Shown piece after piece: positions 34,420 to 46,153 of a stretch of 64,000 nt of DNA. A model generated the notes under the pieces. That model worked only from the letters and a program-made list of their open reading frames with translations, was not told where the DNA came from and ran no database searches. The translations under genes were made by a program, and so were the position numbers. This DNA comes from Dipylidium caninum (lineage: Eukaryota; Platyhelminthes; Cestoda; Cyclophyllidea; Dipylidiidae): assembly GCA_017562135.1 (NCBI GenBank), contig QEYB01001019.1, positions 62,001 to 126,000 of the forward strand, read 5' to 3'. How positions within the stretch are numbered: position 1 is the stretch's first letter; every line of letters begins with the position of its first letter.

Positions 34420-35560
34420 ACTTGCCAATAAGTGGTCGTGGACAATGCGTGGAGAAAAGAGTTCGGCCGACGTAGTGAGATGCCTCCAGTTTCAGGAGGC
34501 AGCAATTTTGTTCTCTTTTTTTTGAGAGGACTGTCCCTTGACATGCCTAGCTTGGGGAGAGTGTGACATGAGGACTCTTTTGACCTTTTCTGGAGAAAGC
34601 CCCACAAGTGAAGGAATGACTGTTGAAGCAATCCTCGGTGATCATTTAGAAGTGACGGTTGAGGCGGACTTGGGCTGGAGACATGACACCCAAGCAATGG
34701 ACGGTTGTTCTGGGCACCGTCCCTACCCAGGGGGTTGCTGACTGAGTACGAAGCCCACAAACGCAGATAGGCACACACACCTGCCTCCCCTCCACCCCCA
34801 CCCCCACCTCCCCGAAGGCCATCTCTTCTCCCAATTTTTGATATCCGCTGTGCAACATGGCATGAGGCCATTTGTGCCCGGGAAAGAGTGGTTGTCGGCG
34901 AAGAGGACAACCAGACTCACTTGTGCGCCAGTCTTGGTGGACTTGCAAGCCGACAAGGAATGGCTTACGATGCTGTGCTCAGGGCAGGTACAATTCGCGG
35001 ATAGAGCATACAAAGCCCCAGTAGCAGGCTGTACTGTTACGGCCCAAACAATGAACTCATCGGCAGTACTACCGCAAATTATGTGATGTACATGGCTTTG
35101 TCAGCAGCTCGGATGCTGATCACCCAATTCGAGCATCAATTTGGACTTTTACATTGAATCGAATACCAGGTTAAATACCATGTACCTCATTGCCTGGTTA
35201 ACACAGTCGATATTCACAATACTCCTGACGCCTGGCTGGAGGTGCCTGTCACTCCAGTGCGATAATAGTTGGCGAATAACACTACACTACATTAGGGGTG
35301 TCGCGAGTCAGCGGCATTCGTATAACCGCCGACCACCAGCGGGGTCGACCATCCACGGCGGAATGTTGTTGCCGATTCACTAATCGTGCTTAGCTTGACA
35401 TGACACTCGCCAATTCTACCTAACGGAAATGCCCGTAGTCGGAATTGGCTGTCGTCTCGCGCAAAATCTGGGGCAGGCAGCCTCTCACGCTGCAGCTCAG
35501 TGGGCGTCGTGATGGACGCTGATTGGAGTCTGGTGGTAATGGGTGAAAGCAGGTGTGTTG
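34420..35560. other. Intergenic between PNP F and G
   Basis: No gene or recognised repeat seen. Confidence 0.55.
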
Positions 35561-35573
35561 CCAGCGGACAGAA

Positions 35574-35579
35574 TTTATT
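35574..35579 (-). promoter_or_regulatory. AATAAA polyadenylation signal, PNP G
   Basis: Hexamer 56 nt beyond the PNP G stop, in a short context homologous to the signal of PNP A. Confidence 0.6.
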
Positions 35580-35634
35580 GTAGCATTCGTGCTAAGGCAT
35601 TGGTGTAAGCACTGCACTGCGTGAAGTGCGCACC

Positions 35635-36549
35635 CTACTCCATTCTCTCCACCAACTTTTCCGCAAATTCCTCTAATGTCTTCACGCGTTGAATAATGGT
35701 TTCGTTGTCTTTTTCTTGGTCCGCGACGGTCTCGCAGTCTTCAACCATAACTGCCTTTTCGGTGATGAGTGACATTGCGAAGACCTGCATTCCGGCGTGC
35801 GTTGCAACTATTGTCTCATGAGTGGTGCTCATTCCCACTGCGTCTGCACCATTCATTTGAAACATTCGGGCTTCAGCTGGCGTCTCGTGTGAAGGACCCA
35901 TTTGAGAAATGTAAATCCCTTCTCTAATGAACTCGGAAACGCCGAGTTCTCGAAAAATCTCTTTAGCTAATACACGCAATTCTTTGGTGTAAATACATGT
36001 TGTTGTCGGGAAACGAGGACCGAATCTAGAGAATTAGAAATTGCCTGACTGTGCTGCACTTACTTATTCTCATTCGGTCCCACGAGTGGATTCTTGCCTG
36101 CAATATTAGGCAAGCCAATGTGGTCCTTGATGATCATTATGTCTCCCACGTTGAAGTCGGGGTTCAGTCCGCCGGCAGCATTGGTCACGATGAGAGTCTC
36201 CACACCGAGGAGTTTCATGACTCGAACGGGCAGGGTGACCTCACACCTGAGAATACATTACTCGTCAATGTACCTGCGACATTTCGTAGCCCTCGTAGGG
36301 ATGGAAGCGGCCCTGCATGAGAACAACGTTTTTGCCACCAAGCTTGCCAAAGACGAAGTTACCGGCATGGCCAACTTCTGTTGTCCTCGGAAATCCTCTA
36401 ATATTCTCGTATTTGATGACGGTGGTTTCAGTCAGAGCCTCGGCTAACGCCCAGAAACCGGAACTACAAATTATGCCAATTTTTGGCTGCTGATGAATCT
36501 TCTTTTTGATGTCAGCAGCTGCCAAATCGACGCTGTAGAAGCAGCCCAT
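35635..36549 (-). CDS. PNP paralog G with altered active site
   Basis: Exons are 36549-36274, 36239-36064 and 36025-35635, with introns of 34 and 38 nt, encoding an uninterrupted 280-residue PNP-family protein. Residues kept are S30, H61, R81, H83, Y85, TNAAGG, E198, M216 and S217. Residues changed are G29S, L32F and G33W in the phosphate loop (reads CSSGFW), Y197H (GPSHET), N240E (SLITEK) and H254Q (ADQEK). The equivalents of N240 and H254 in human PNP (N243, H257) contact the purine and the ribose 5'-hydroxyl. All frames and splice sites are intact, so it may be a non-catalytic or re-specialised paralog rather than a dead gene. Exon 2, intron 1 and the 3' third of exon 1 are nearly identical to copy D, while the rest has diverged. 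Confidence 0.88.
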
Positions 36550-36611
36550 ATGGGACGCCGTAATCACCGAATTGAATGTTCCACGGACGTGGGCCTCTAC
36601 TGCAAGGTCTG

Positions 36612-36619
36612 CTTTTATA
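36612..36619 (-). promoter_or_regulatory. TATA-box-like element of PNP G
   Basis: On the minus strand the leader reads GGTATAAAAGC about 65 nt before the start codon. Copies A and D have the homologous leader but read GGTTCACRCGC here, so the TATA-like string is specific to G. Confidence 0.45.
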
Positions 36620-36649
36620 CCATTTCAACAAGTGCAACGAGCGTGTTAA

Positions 36650-37870
36650 CAAATAGCATGTGTATTTCATGCGCCAGCTATGAACTGCTACACGCTGACC
36701 TTATGTGAAGTCCATTTGTACCATGTAATTGATATTTTTGTTTGCTGTTGTAATGTCCACTGAGGAAAATCCTCTTCCGCTGCTCAGGAGTAAAAGCCTT
36801 TGCCTTCTTAAAGGATTAGGCCGAGGACGCTGTCAAACGCGCCGAAGTAGATTCTTCTTCTCGAAGGTGTTTGTACAACCATTGCTGACTGGTGATCGTG
36901 AGTACAGTCTGAGGACTCCCGTCCAGGAATGCATCGAACACGCGAATGTGACCGTTGCGATGACGCGTTACCTTTATGGAAAGCCCTTGTATTGCCTGGG
37001 CATCCACTAAGCCAACTACAGTCCACTGATTGAGAGTGAAATGGTCGTCACAGCACCAACGAGCAAATGTGGAAGCAGGCTGACTTTGATGAGTGGACAG
37101 ACAATCTCTCATTGCTTCCAACTTTGTTGCCACTGGTGACTTTGAGGAGAGTCGAGCCTGGACGGAAGATTGTTGCACTGGTGACAAATGACAAGTATAT
37201 ATACCATAGTAGAAGAGGACGTAATGTTGATTACCATACGTCGCATTTACAGATTATTGTCTGTGGTAGACGACGACATCCGAGTACTTTTCCTAATGGC
37301 AACTCCCCCGACCATGTGCACCACTCGCGGGTGTGCTGATGCTGCCGCTGACACCGTCCGTGGAGCATGGCTTATGGCATTGGCGCACAAAGTTGCTGCC
37401 TGTCGCGTGCACTCCAACATTCTACCATTGAACGCCTCATGTACGCCTGGCCGAGTAATCCTTCGGATATGTGCGGCATAGATCGAGACTTCGGGCTTTT
37501 GGTGGCAAATGGGAGCAGGGATGTTGGTGGTGAAGAGTGAGGCGGGGTAGACGGGACATTGTACCATTTGTTGCTGTGGAGGTTTTCGCTGTTCGTCTCT
37601 TCTTGTCTGTTCTCTCTCCCCGATGCTGGTACATTGCCTCTTGTCCAGTTGCAAGTTTTACATGCAGGCTTTCCTTGCTTTGTTGAAGGCATTTCACACG
37701 AGCATTTATTAACTTTTCATATACATGGCCTCCGCAAATCAGCAGCGTCTACTTGTTCTCATTATTTCAACCAGTTAATTAAATTTTAAATTTATTTTAT
37801 AGTGTACAGAATTTTTTTTGAAAATTATGCATATATAATCGCAGTTACGTGTTAGACATTTACCGGTTAT
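36650..37870. other. Intergenic between PNP G and TFG
   Basis: No gene seen; AT-rich toward 37.8 kb, just before the TFG gene. The 5' ends of PNP G and TFG face away from each other, so this is a divergent promoter region. Confidence 0.55.
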
Positions 37871-37878
37871 TGTTTTAC

Positions 37879-37880
37879 AG
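37879..37880 (+). promoter_or_regulatory. Possible 3' splice acceptor in TFG 5' leader
   Basis: TTGTTTTACAG lies 57 nt before the TFG start codon in an AT-rich run. It could accept a 5'-UTR exon or a trans-spliced leader, which flatworms are known to use. No donor exon was found. Confidence 0.35.
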
Positions 37881-37937
37881 ATTCACTTTCGAGGCGCATA
37901 CTTTGCGAGGGCGCCAACACTTCATTTCGTCTACGGA

Positions 37938-40900
37938 ATGTCGTTTGTCCCGACGCTTAGGGATTGTGATTTTGCGGGAGAGTTGGTAATTAAAGTTCAG
38001 TTGGGTGACGATTTGCGCCGAATATTAATCCATAATGAGGAATTGACTTACGACGAACTAATATTGATGATGCAACGTGTTTTTAAACCGAAGCTTGATG
38101 CCCTGAATAACTTTGTGATAAAGTACAGGGATGAAGGTATCTTGTGTATTTTTTTACTCATTTTTTAGATAATGAATATGTTACCATAGCTGAGGAGTTC
38201 GACCTGTCTTATGCCATCCATCGCCACAAGACACTGCGCTTGAAGCTTTTCGGTAACTCATTGATGTCTTGATCTGTCACACTATCCTTTCACGTCTATT
38301 CTGTGTAAAGCTGTCGTGATCTTATGTTTTGTTATACTTTGGAAAATGTTTTTTTATGTTTTCTAAACCGCTGTTCCAAAGTTCTTATTATACAAGCGAG
38401 CATTTTATTTGCGGATTATTTGCATCTTTTTTGTTACACTCATTTTTAGTGCCTCAGCTTACGGATTCAACCGCGGAGGATATTGCAGGAGATGTAACTC
38501 CCTCAAAGTCTGAATTCGATGCCAAGGATTTGTTAGCCGAGGTTAAGCGCCTTCATGTAGATCTTAATCTTCTCTCAGAGAAGTTCGACCACTTAGTGCA
38601 GAAGTTCAATCGGGAGTCGGGATCAAGTCCCCATTGCGCCGTTGTTTCTCAGGGTCCAGAGGTAAGTATCAGTGTTGAGAAGATTGTAGTTATTTTCCAA
38701 CTTGATCAAATGAGTCGATTTTTTCCTTGCGGTACTAGCGTTGACATGTTTTCAAACCTATTTCAGAAGACTCCTAAAGCTCATTACGATAGTGGAGCCC
38801 CAGCTACCTTTCCGGAAGAATCGAGCAACGTGGGTTCTACTTCGTCTAAACTGGATGACTCTTCACTTCTGCCTTTTGCACACGGTTTGAACAAGCAACA
38901 CTTGTCGCCGCCGCCAGAGCAACCCCCCGTAACATCTTCATTTTCGTTTTGTGAAATATCATCTACTAGAGGTTACTAAGTAGGTGTTTTCCTGACTATT
39001 TTGAGGCGTAAAGACTATACAAAACGGCTGTAGTCACGCCATTATGCTATTTCTTCACGTAGTTTACTTAATTTGCATGATAAACTCAAGTAACTCAAAG
39101 ATATGAGGCCATTTATCGCAAACTCAAGTGCAACCCATTTGACTCAACCTAGTATAGTTTAGCTGTTAACAGTAGTCAACGTTTGCGGTAAGTCAATTTG
39201 GAATGGACTTATTCATCACTCCGATCCTTTAAAATTTGCTGGCGAAACAAGTTTGTCCATTTTAGAGTCAACCGATGGGTCTCGCACCATTTGAATCGGC
39301 GTCGACATCGTTAGCGAGCGGAGAAATTGGGCAGACGCCCCTAATGATGCCGCCATCTTCAACTTCGACAGTTGCGCCACCATTAATGCCTCCAACATCA
39401 TCTTTGAGTGGCTGTGTACCTCCTGTTTCCTTACCACCAACACAGCCACTGCCACAACAGCAACAACCTGCGCTTTTGCCCACCACTAACCTGCCTCCAC
39501 CCCAACTGGCCACTTCTCAAACTGTTTTTCAGCCACCTGGTCCACGTCCTGCTTTTATGAGCGGACCCCCAATGCCGCCTCCGCAACAGCAGCAAAAACA
39601 ACAACCATCAATCTCTCCACCGCCACTACAGCAGTCGAGACCTATATCAACAACGTCTAATGTTCCCCTTCAGGCGAGTCCGTGTTATTTGTGTGTTTAG
39701 AACGCCTAATGGAGAAAATATCAGTTTAATTTGATGACCTCACAGTCGAGAACTGGAATATCGCTGTGAAAAAATAGAATTTGGATTTGTATTCACGTGT
39801 TAAGTCGAAAGTTGTCTACTGTCACAGCTTATCCAAAACTGTCTATTCCGTCCAGTCATAAGTATGCATCTTGTGTATGGCTGGTACTAGTGTGCTATGT
39901 GGCATACCTATACGTGCAATCATATATACATATTGTACTTTCACTAAAGATTTGGTTTGTTGCTGTTGCTAATCATTAGTCACATATGAAATAAAATACA
40001 TCAAATTTTGTTACTGTCATCCCCAATATTTTCTCCTGAGTTAAACCATTATCTCACCCATGAATTGCGTAGTTCGTTACATTTAACCCAATCTCATTTT
40101 ATAGTGCTCTCTATTTCGTGATAATTTTCAAGAATGAAAGTATGTTTCACCTTTTAGGCTTGTAGGTCACTCATGAAAATGTTAACTGGGCTTTCTTTTT
40201 CTCGGGGTCTTTGTTTTCATTATTTTTGGCAAATATGCCCTCCCTTCTCTCTATTTTTTAAATGTAAAATCATATTGAGTATCAGACCAGCGAATATGTA
40301 TTTAAGCTTTGCCACCTAAATTACGGGCGTGAGTTAGAGTAACTTATTTTTGAAGCCGATGGGTATTGGTGTGGCTTCACTGTGAAGCATTAATTTGGGG
40401 TCAAATGCCTGAGAGTTTTGGGAGGTTTGTCTGCTGTTCCAACTTGTGAATTTATCGGTAGATTGGTGGTTCTCGTTAAGCAGGTCAGGGCAATAACTTC
40501 AAAGCGATCCCACTTATAAAATTTTAATGCATATAGCACGATACATGATGCCATTGTCTATAAGAAATTTGAGGAATGGGGTAGACTGTGTTGTCTTTTT
40601 TATGTCTCCCTAAGTGCTATTGGGTGGTTCTGTGTCATTTTACTTTAAAAGTCTCCGTTTTTTACAAAGTTTGTGTCAATGAACTGCATTACAAGATGTC
40701 GATGGGTGGATTTTAGCAACGGAGTATTTGTCTATAAATACATTAAAAACTGTACTGTTCTACTTTTCTCTCTAATTAGGGGTTCAACTTTTTAGAAATT
40801 TTATTTAGCCATTGAAACTGCTTCCTTGTGGAGTATACGTAATGTTTTTCGGTTTTTAATGTTCCGGGAGAAAGATTTTCTCGAGTTTTCCTTTTATGCG

Positions 40901-41227
40901 TTGCTACAGGTCGGAGGTCACCTCCAGCCGCCAATGCCCCCACCAGTGTCGATGATGTCGGGACTGTCGAGTTGTGGTAGTGTGATACCGCCACCGCCGC
41001 CTATGCCGATGATGGGCGGTCGGTTCCCAACCTCGATGGCGCCAATGCCACCGCCACAATCAAGTATGCCGCCACCACAGCTGGGTATGCCATCATCTCA
41101 GCCAGGGGTGCAGAGAATGCCGCTACAGCTGGGCGGGCCCCCCGCTGGGCCTCCGGCGCCTCCTTTTGGTGCTCCGATGCCGCCACCGCCTCCCTTCGGT
41201 ACTTATGACCAGCGCCATCCGCAGTAG
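37938..41227 (+). CDS. TFG: TFG-family protein, PB1 domain plus proline-rich tail
   Basis: TFG organises ER exit sites with COPII and Sec16. Exons are 37938-38136, 38169-38252, 38450-38661, 38767-38928, 39266-39673 and 40910-41227, giving 460 residues (human about 400). The PB1 domain spans residues 10-95: [13 protein letters not shown], then [13 protein letters not shown], then the acidic KYRDEDNEYVTI. These match TFG closely, and intron phases join exactly. A coiled coil follows (119-147, [19 protein letters not shown]). The tail from about 220 is rich in P, Q, M and S, as in TFG. Intron 1 is only 32 nt. The last intron appears to use a GC donor (CAG|GCGAGT at 39674); if it is retained, translation ends nine codons later. 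Exon 4's donor (CCC|GTAACA) is the least certain junction. Confidence 0.93.
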
Positions 41228-44200
41228 ATGGCGATTGTTAGTGGTCATCTTTCGGCATTAACTTAGTCTCCTTCCTAAATTACACCTTTTTTCTCACACT
41301 CTCTCCTCTTCCTGTCGTTCTCTCTATCTGTGGGGGAGGGAGAAGAGAATGCCTAAAATATTGGAAAATAGTGATATTTTGATTGACAAGTTCAATCACT
41401 GATTTGTTCGACGATCAGTGGGTTAACTATAATGGTATAGGGTTTTTGATTAGTCTTGCCCCCGGTCAATTATGACAAAGTTGTATATCGGCTCTTGTGC
41501 CTCGTGTAGCGTTCAAGCAGAACCTGAAGAATTGCGGAGATCCGATTTCTTTACCACCGCGGCGATATAGGCGAAAAACCGTCGGTGGGTCATTCGGTCG
41601 CTGGTGTTCTAGTAATTAAGTATGGACGGAAGTATGTAACTTATCGTTTTCGCACGTGTGGGTGTTCTTGACTAATTTCTTAAGGTAAACATTCAGCCGA
41701 TGATGTGATCTGGACATTTGCCGGATTTGGAGAATGGATTCGACAATGCGCCCAAAATGCGAGGTTTGGGGTAGTATGTGTGCCCCCTCGCTCCTGTGTG
41801 GTGCTTGGCTTTGTTAGTCCCGCGATTGGACTGGGTATTAATTTGAGATCTTCCTAAAGTGTGCATTGTGTGATCACAGAGAAGGAAGGAAGAAAGGACA
41901 AGAATGAAGTACTGCCCATTTCCCACTCTGTGACAGACAAACGAAGGCGGGGTGTCGTCTGTGTCCTAGCCCTTTAAGCATCATCTCTTTGTGAATTCAT
42001 ATACGCCAGCACTTCAATCTTTGTGTATAATCAGGGTGTTTCACAACTTTGTTTCGGTAAACACCTCTAGTGCTATTAGCGGGAATAATAGGCTGGAAGG
42101 TCTGCAATACCTTAACCCACCGTCAAAAAGCCCACAAAGTCAAAATGGATGAATGTGAATGCACGGAAAAAGGAGAGTTTAGGTGAAAGCACTGAAATGC
42201 ATGGAAACTAATACTCCATGCCAACTTTTAGGTCAACTAATTTCACTCGCGCAAGAAAAGTAAACGTGTAAAATCACATATTTGTAAAGCGCGCACTACG
42301 TCATGAAATTATGAACCGGTGTGTTCAACTGAGACTAAAAGGAGTATATTGTAACATGCGCTCGCTATTTGTATTTAAAAATTATGACAGTGTTTTTCTT
42401 ACACATTGCATAAAAATTTTCTGCAATTATATCCCATATTCACTCGCTATTTCGCCGGCCGACTATTACCTTTTGAGCAGCGGGAATCGCTTTTAGGAGA
42501 AAAAATACAATACCCAAAATGATATTACAAAAGACTGTAATTCATTTATCAGCTCTGCGCAATTGTTTGCGGAAGGTCATAGACGACAGCGGAAAATCAG
42601 TTGAATGAAGAACTAACTAATGTAAACAAAATTTGCTTCTTGTCTTCTACTTGTATTTAAGGCCCGTTTTATAGTTTCTAACCTGATATTTGTAGTTTAC
42701 TCAAACTACACCTTATGTTGGCCTTTCACAGCCGTCAAAAGCACCAATCTACGCCTTCGCACTCACAAATTTCGAGGAAATCTCTTGTCACGATGCTGTT
42801 AATTGATTTAAATAATATATCTCCGACTCTCTTCCGTCATTATTAGCGTGGGAGGCGAGAAGAAATTCCTCACTGATTTTATGGCAGTACTTCTCCAGGC
42901 TAATCTCTTTCAAGTTTCACACAGCTACTATCGTGCATATGTATGCCGGTAAATGAGCCTCATAGAATTTTCATCTCTTCGTATTTCCGACGAAACACAT
43001 GGTCTTGCCAAACAACAAGTCGCACGAGTTAAGATTTAAAAAGCGTGAGCATCGAGCCTGCAGCTGGACGCGCAAAACAACTATGTGATAGGAGCTCACA
43101 ACTTTTTTGCCCATCTCGAAGTCGGCGAGACTGGGGCGATCGTGCTAAATTTTTTTTTCAGACAACGTTGATAAGACGGAGGACTCGCGAGGTGTTTTGC
43201 ACTAAACCACAAATCAGAACGATGGCGACGTGTGTGGGTGTCGCCACAACTTTATCACGGCTGACTTAAGCACCACCGGTCTCCGTCTCGAAGGCGGGAG
43301 AAAGCTTGGAGTTGTGCTACAGCCCATGACTCAGCATTCTCCTTGTCACACGGAGGTGGTTGAAAATTGCTGGCTTGAAATACTATGACTTTTCTCTTCT
43401 TAACCACGGCCTCCCTTCTACTACACAGACCGAGAATTGAGCGAAGTTGGTGGCGGGAATTTTGTGGCGGCGTTAGATCCAGCTTCTCGTCAGTCAGTAG
43501 TGATTCTATTTTCTAAGACGCGGAGAGAAGGTGCAGTAGTTAAGGTGAAACGCAGTTAACTTTCTTTCCGCGACCCGGTAACTACTTATGCCTACAAAAG
43601 AGGATGACTTGGGCGCTAAGTTTACTTGCCAATTCACAAGATCTCTCAATATTTCGGTGCATTTAGGCGTAAATTCGCACAACAATTATCGGCCATTTAC
43701 TGCCGCGTAAAAATGCAACCTTGATTAATGACAACAACTTAAATGAAACACAGCACTCGCAGACACGAGCCCTGTGTCTGGAGTGTAACAATCTCCACCA
43801 GTAAAAAGTAATGAATTTTCTGGTTATTTTTAGTACAAGCGGAGCCAAGGCCCACACAATCTCTGTCGTATTAATTGCTTCCGCTTCGCAGTTTACTTTT
43901 ACTGATTCACTGGCGGAAAGTGGCGGCATAGGAAAAGACACGAGCCACGTCTGCGTTAGGCAGACGTGAAATGTCCCTGCAACAAAACGCGCTACGACAA
44001 CGTTTGCAGCAGCAGCACAACGAGACAGTCAGGTCAAACCTGAGTAGTCGCAATTGCACAATATCAAGCGGTCTCGGTGCCAAATGCAGAATTCCCACGG
44101 AGGTGAGGAGTCCAAGAAACTCTAGAAGTGTAGACAACATTACTCAGATCAGGAGGGCCAAGACGCTAACAGACAGCACGCAACCACCTTGAGCCGGTGC

Positions 44201-45990
44201 ACTCGACTTCGCCAAAAGGCTAAAAAATTAGTGTGTCTGTGGACTCCGTCCTCCTACTTAGCGAGTTGTCCCTGGTCAATTGTCTCGTCCGAGGCAAATG
44301 ATTCCCCTGACGAAAATAACGTCGATTTACGCTTTCACCTCTTATCCAGTAGAAAGTGACCAGGCGTTATGGTAGAAAGAACCCACCAGTTGGCTCACAT
44401 AAACAACGCCGAGCTCCTTATTCAACTTTTCAACAAGCGCAGCCCACGAATCTATTCACTTCCGACTAACATCCGTCAACCAAAGATTCACAAGTGACTG
44501 TTTGGACTAGTTCAAGTTTATATTTTTATTTTTGGAAAATTGACTCATGGATCATTTTTTTAACGCAAGTGAAGGAAGTTACTAAAAGAATATATAAATA
44601 TAAAGTACATCTCGTGCGATTTCACGGAATAATAAGGGCAGTGGGGCGTTGAATAAAGTTGGCGACGCTTGTTCAAGTGCACCCGCAAGATTTAGAAAAT
44701 GTGGCAAAAGGAGGGGGAGACGAAGTGCAAAGGGAATCATCTCAAGAGGCGTATGAAGAGGTTAGTTGGCAGACGGGGACACGTTTCCACTAGTCAATCT
44801 CATTGTCTCCCTCCGCTGCATCGAATTCATGCACGTCGGAAGCGTAGCGGACCTTAGGCAAGGATGAAAGAATACAAAATTGTTGTCAACTTTAAGAAGG
44901 CTCTCATCGCTAACAAACAACTTTTAGATTCCTGGCCGTTTTGCCACCAAATTGCCAGCAACGCCTCCCTTCCCTCCCACCTTTCCCCGCTGCCTTTATT
45001 AATAATGCAGTCTCTCATTACTTCTCCCGTGACAAACGGTGGAGAATACGGGCTGTTGGGGAGTTGGCTAACACGAGATCGAGATCACATGGCAGTACGT
45101 GAGAGAGAGAGCTACACTGCCTCTAATTCTACGTGTGGGGGGGGGGAGGGGGGACATTTTGGCGGCATAACTGCCTACTATGCAGTAAATGGCAACGGGT
45201 GAACTTTAGAATTCGTTTGTTGGTTGAACACTAGACTAAGGGACATTTCGTGTTCAGGTTGATTTTAATAAGTTTTGATGTCACTTTTTCGGTCTTGAGC
45301 ACACGACTGAGGAGGAGCATAGGTCCAATTAAAGTGGCCTCCAATTTTAGTACTGAGTAAAGTGGAAAGGTGATCCGATGTAAGAGGCTTAACCTCTTAA
45401 GTGTGGGAAGTTTTAAGGCCTAAACTATGGGAAAGGGATCAGAATCGTCCCCTAAATGGCCTGTTTTACTGTCCTTATTACATCATTTCCCATTGTTTTG
45501 AACACCGTGAAAATGTTTCTAACGCATGTGAAATGCAAAAGCGATGACATTGGGAAGAGTTACTGTCAGACAAGTCGTGTCAATTGCAGATATGGATACA
45601 GCGTTGTAGATGAAAATCTTATCATTTATGCGACACATCATAGGGGAATTTGACCCTAAAACTCCACTTTCTCGTCTTTGAACTACGCGATAAGGACACA
45701 AATTACGAAGGGAGAGAGGCTTTAGAGAAATTTCGTCAGTAGAACCTTCAGTAGTTTGCATAGAAACAGTTTTAATGACTCCTTAATTGTTCTATTTGAG
45801 AACTTGATGAAAGAAATTTTTATAGTTAACGCCTTTCACCACGTCCAAACAGACATGCGTGCATAAGTGTTGTAGGACTGGCTGCACGGAAACTCACACA
45901 CACCCCATTGTAACGTGTATAAGACTAAAAATTGGCTTAAAAAAAAGTGCACCTAACACATTGAGTAGAATACTCGTGCTTCATCAACAA
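41228..45990. other. Intergenic between TFG and lipid phosphatase 3' ends
   Basis: AT-rich sequence with short poly-G runs near 45,137. A 73-codon open frame at 43,971 is listed separately. Otherwise no gene seen. The flanking genes converge here. Confidence 0.55.
43971..44192 (+). CDS. Candidate small open frame, 73 codons
   Basis: Uninterrupted ATG-to-TGA frame with a Gln-rich start (LQQNALRQRLQQQHNE) and a Ser/Arg/Asn-rich remainder. It has no recognised family and no signal peptide or membrane segment. A good donor-like site (GAG|GTGAGG near 44,102) lies inside, so it could instead be a first exon. Base composition is slightly richer in GC than its surroundings. Most likely a chance frame, but it is the best one in this gap. 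Confidence 0.22.
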   Translation: MSLQQNALRQRLQQQHNETVRSNLSSRNCTISSGLGAKCRIPTEVRSPRNSRSVDNITQIRRAKTLTDSTQPP

Positions 45991-45996
45991 AGGGAT

Positions 45997-46002
45997 TTTA
46001 TT
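45997..46002 (-). promoter_or_regulatory. AATAAA polyadenylation signal, lipid phosphatase
   Basis: Minus-strand AATAAA about 150 nt beyond the stop codon at 46,154. Confidence 0.5.
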
Positions 46003-46153
46003 GGGCAGTTCACAGTGTACCGACCTGTTGGGGATGTCATTGTCAAAATAATTTCCAATTTGAAGGGGCTTTTCAGTGGCAGAGACCAGATACTTAGCGT
46101 CTGAGCCATAAAAGATTGTGCAATTTTGTGCCTAAATTCCCGTGAGACTCACT

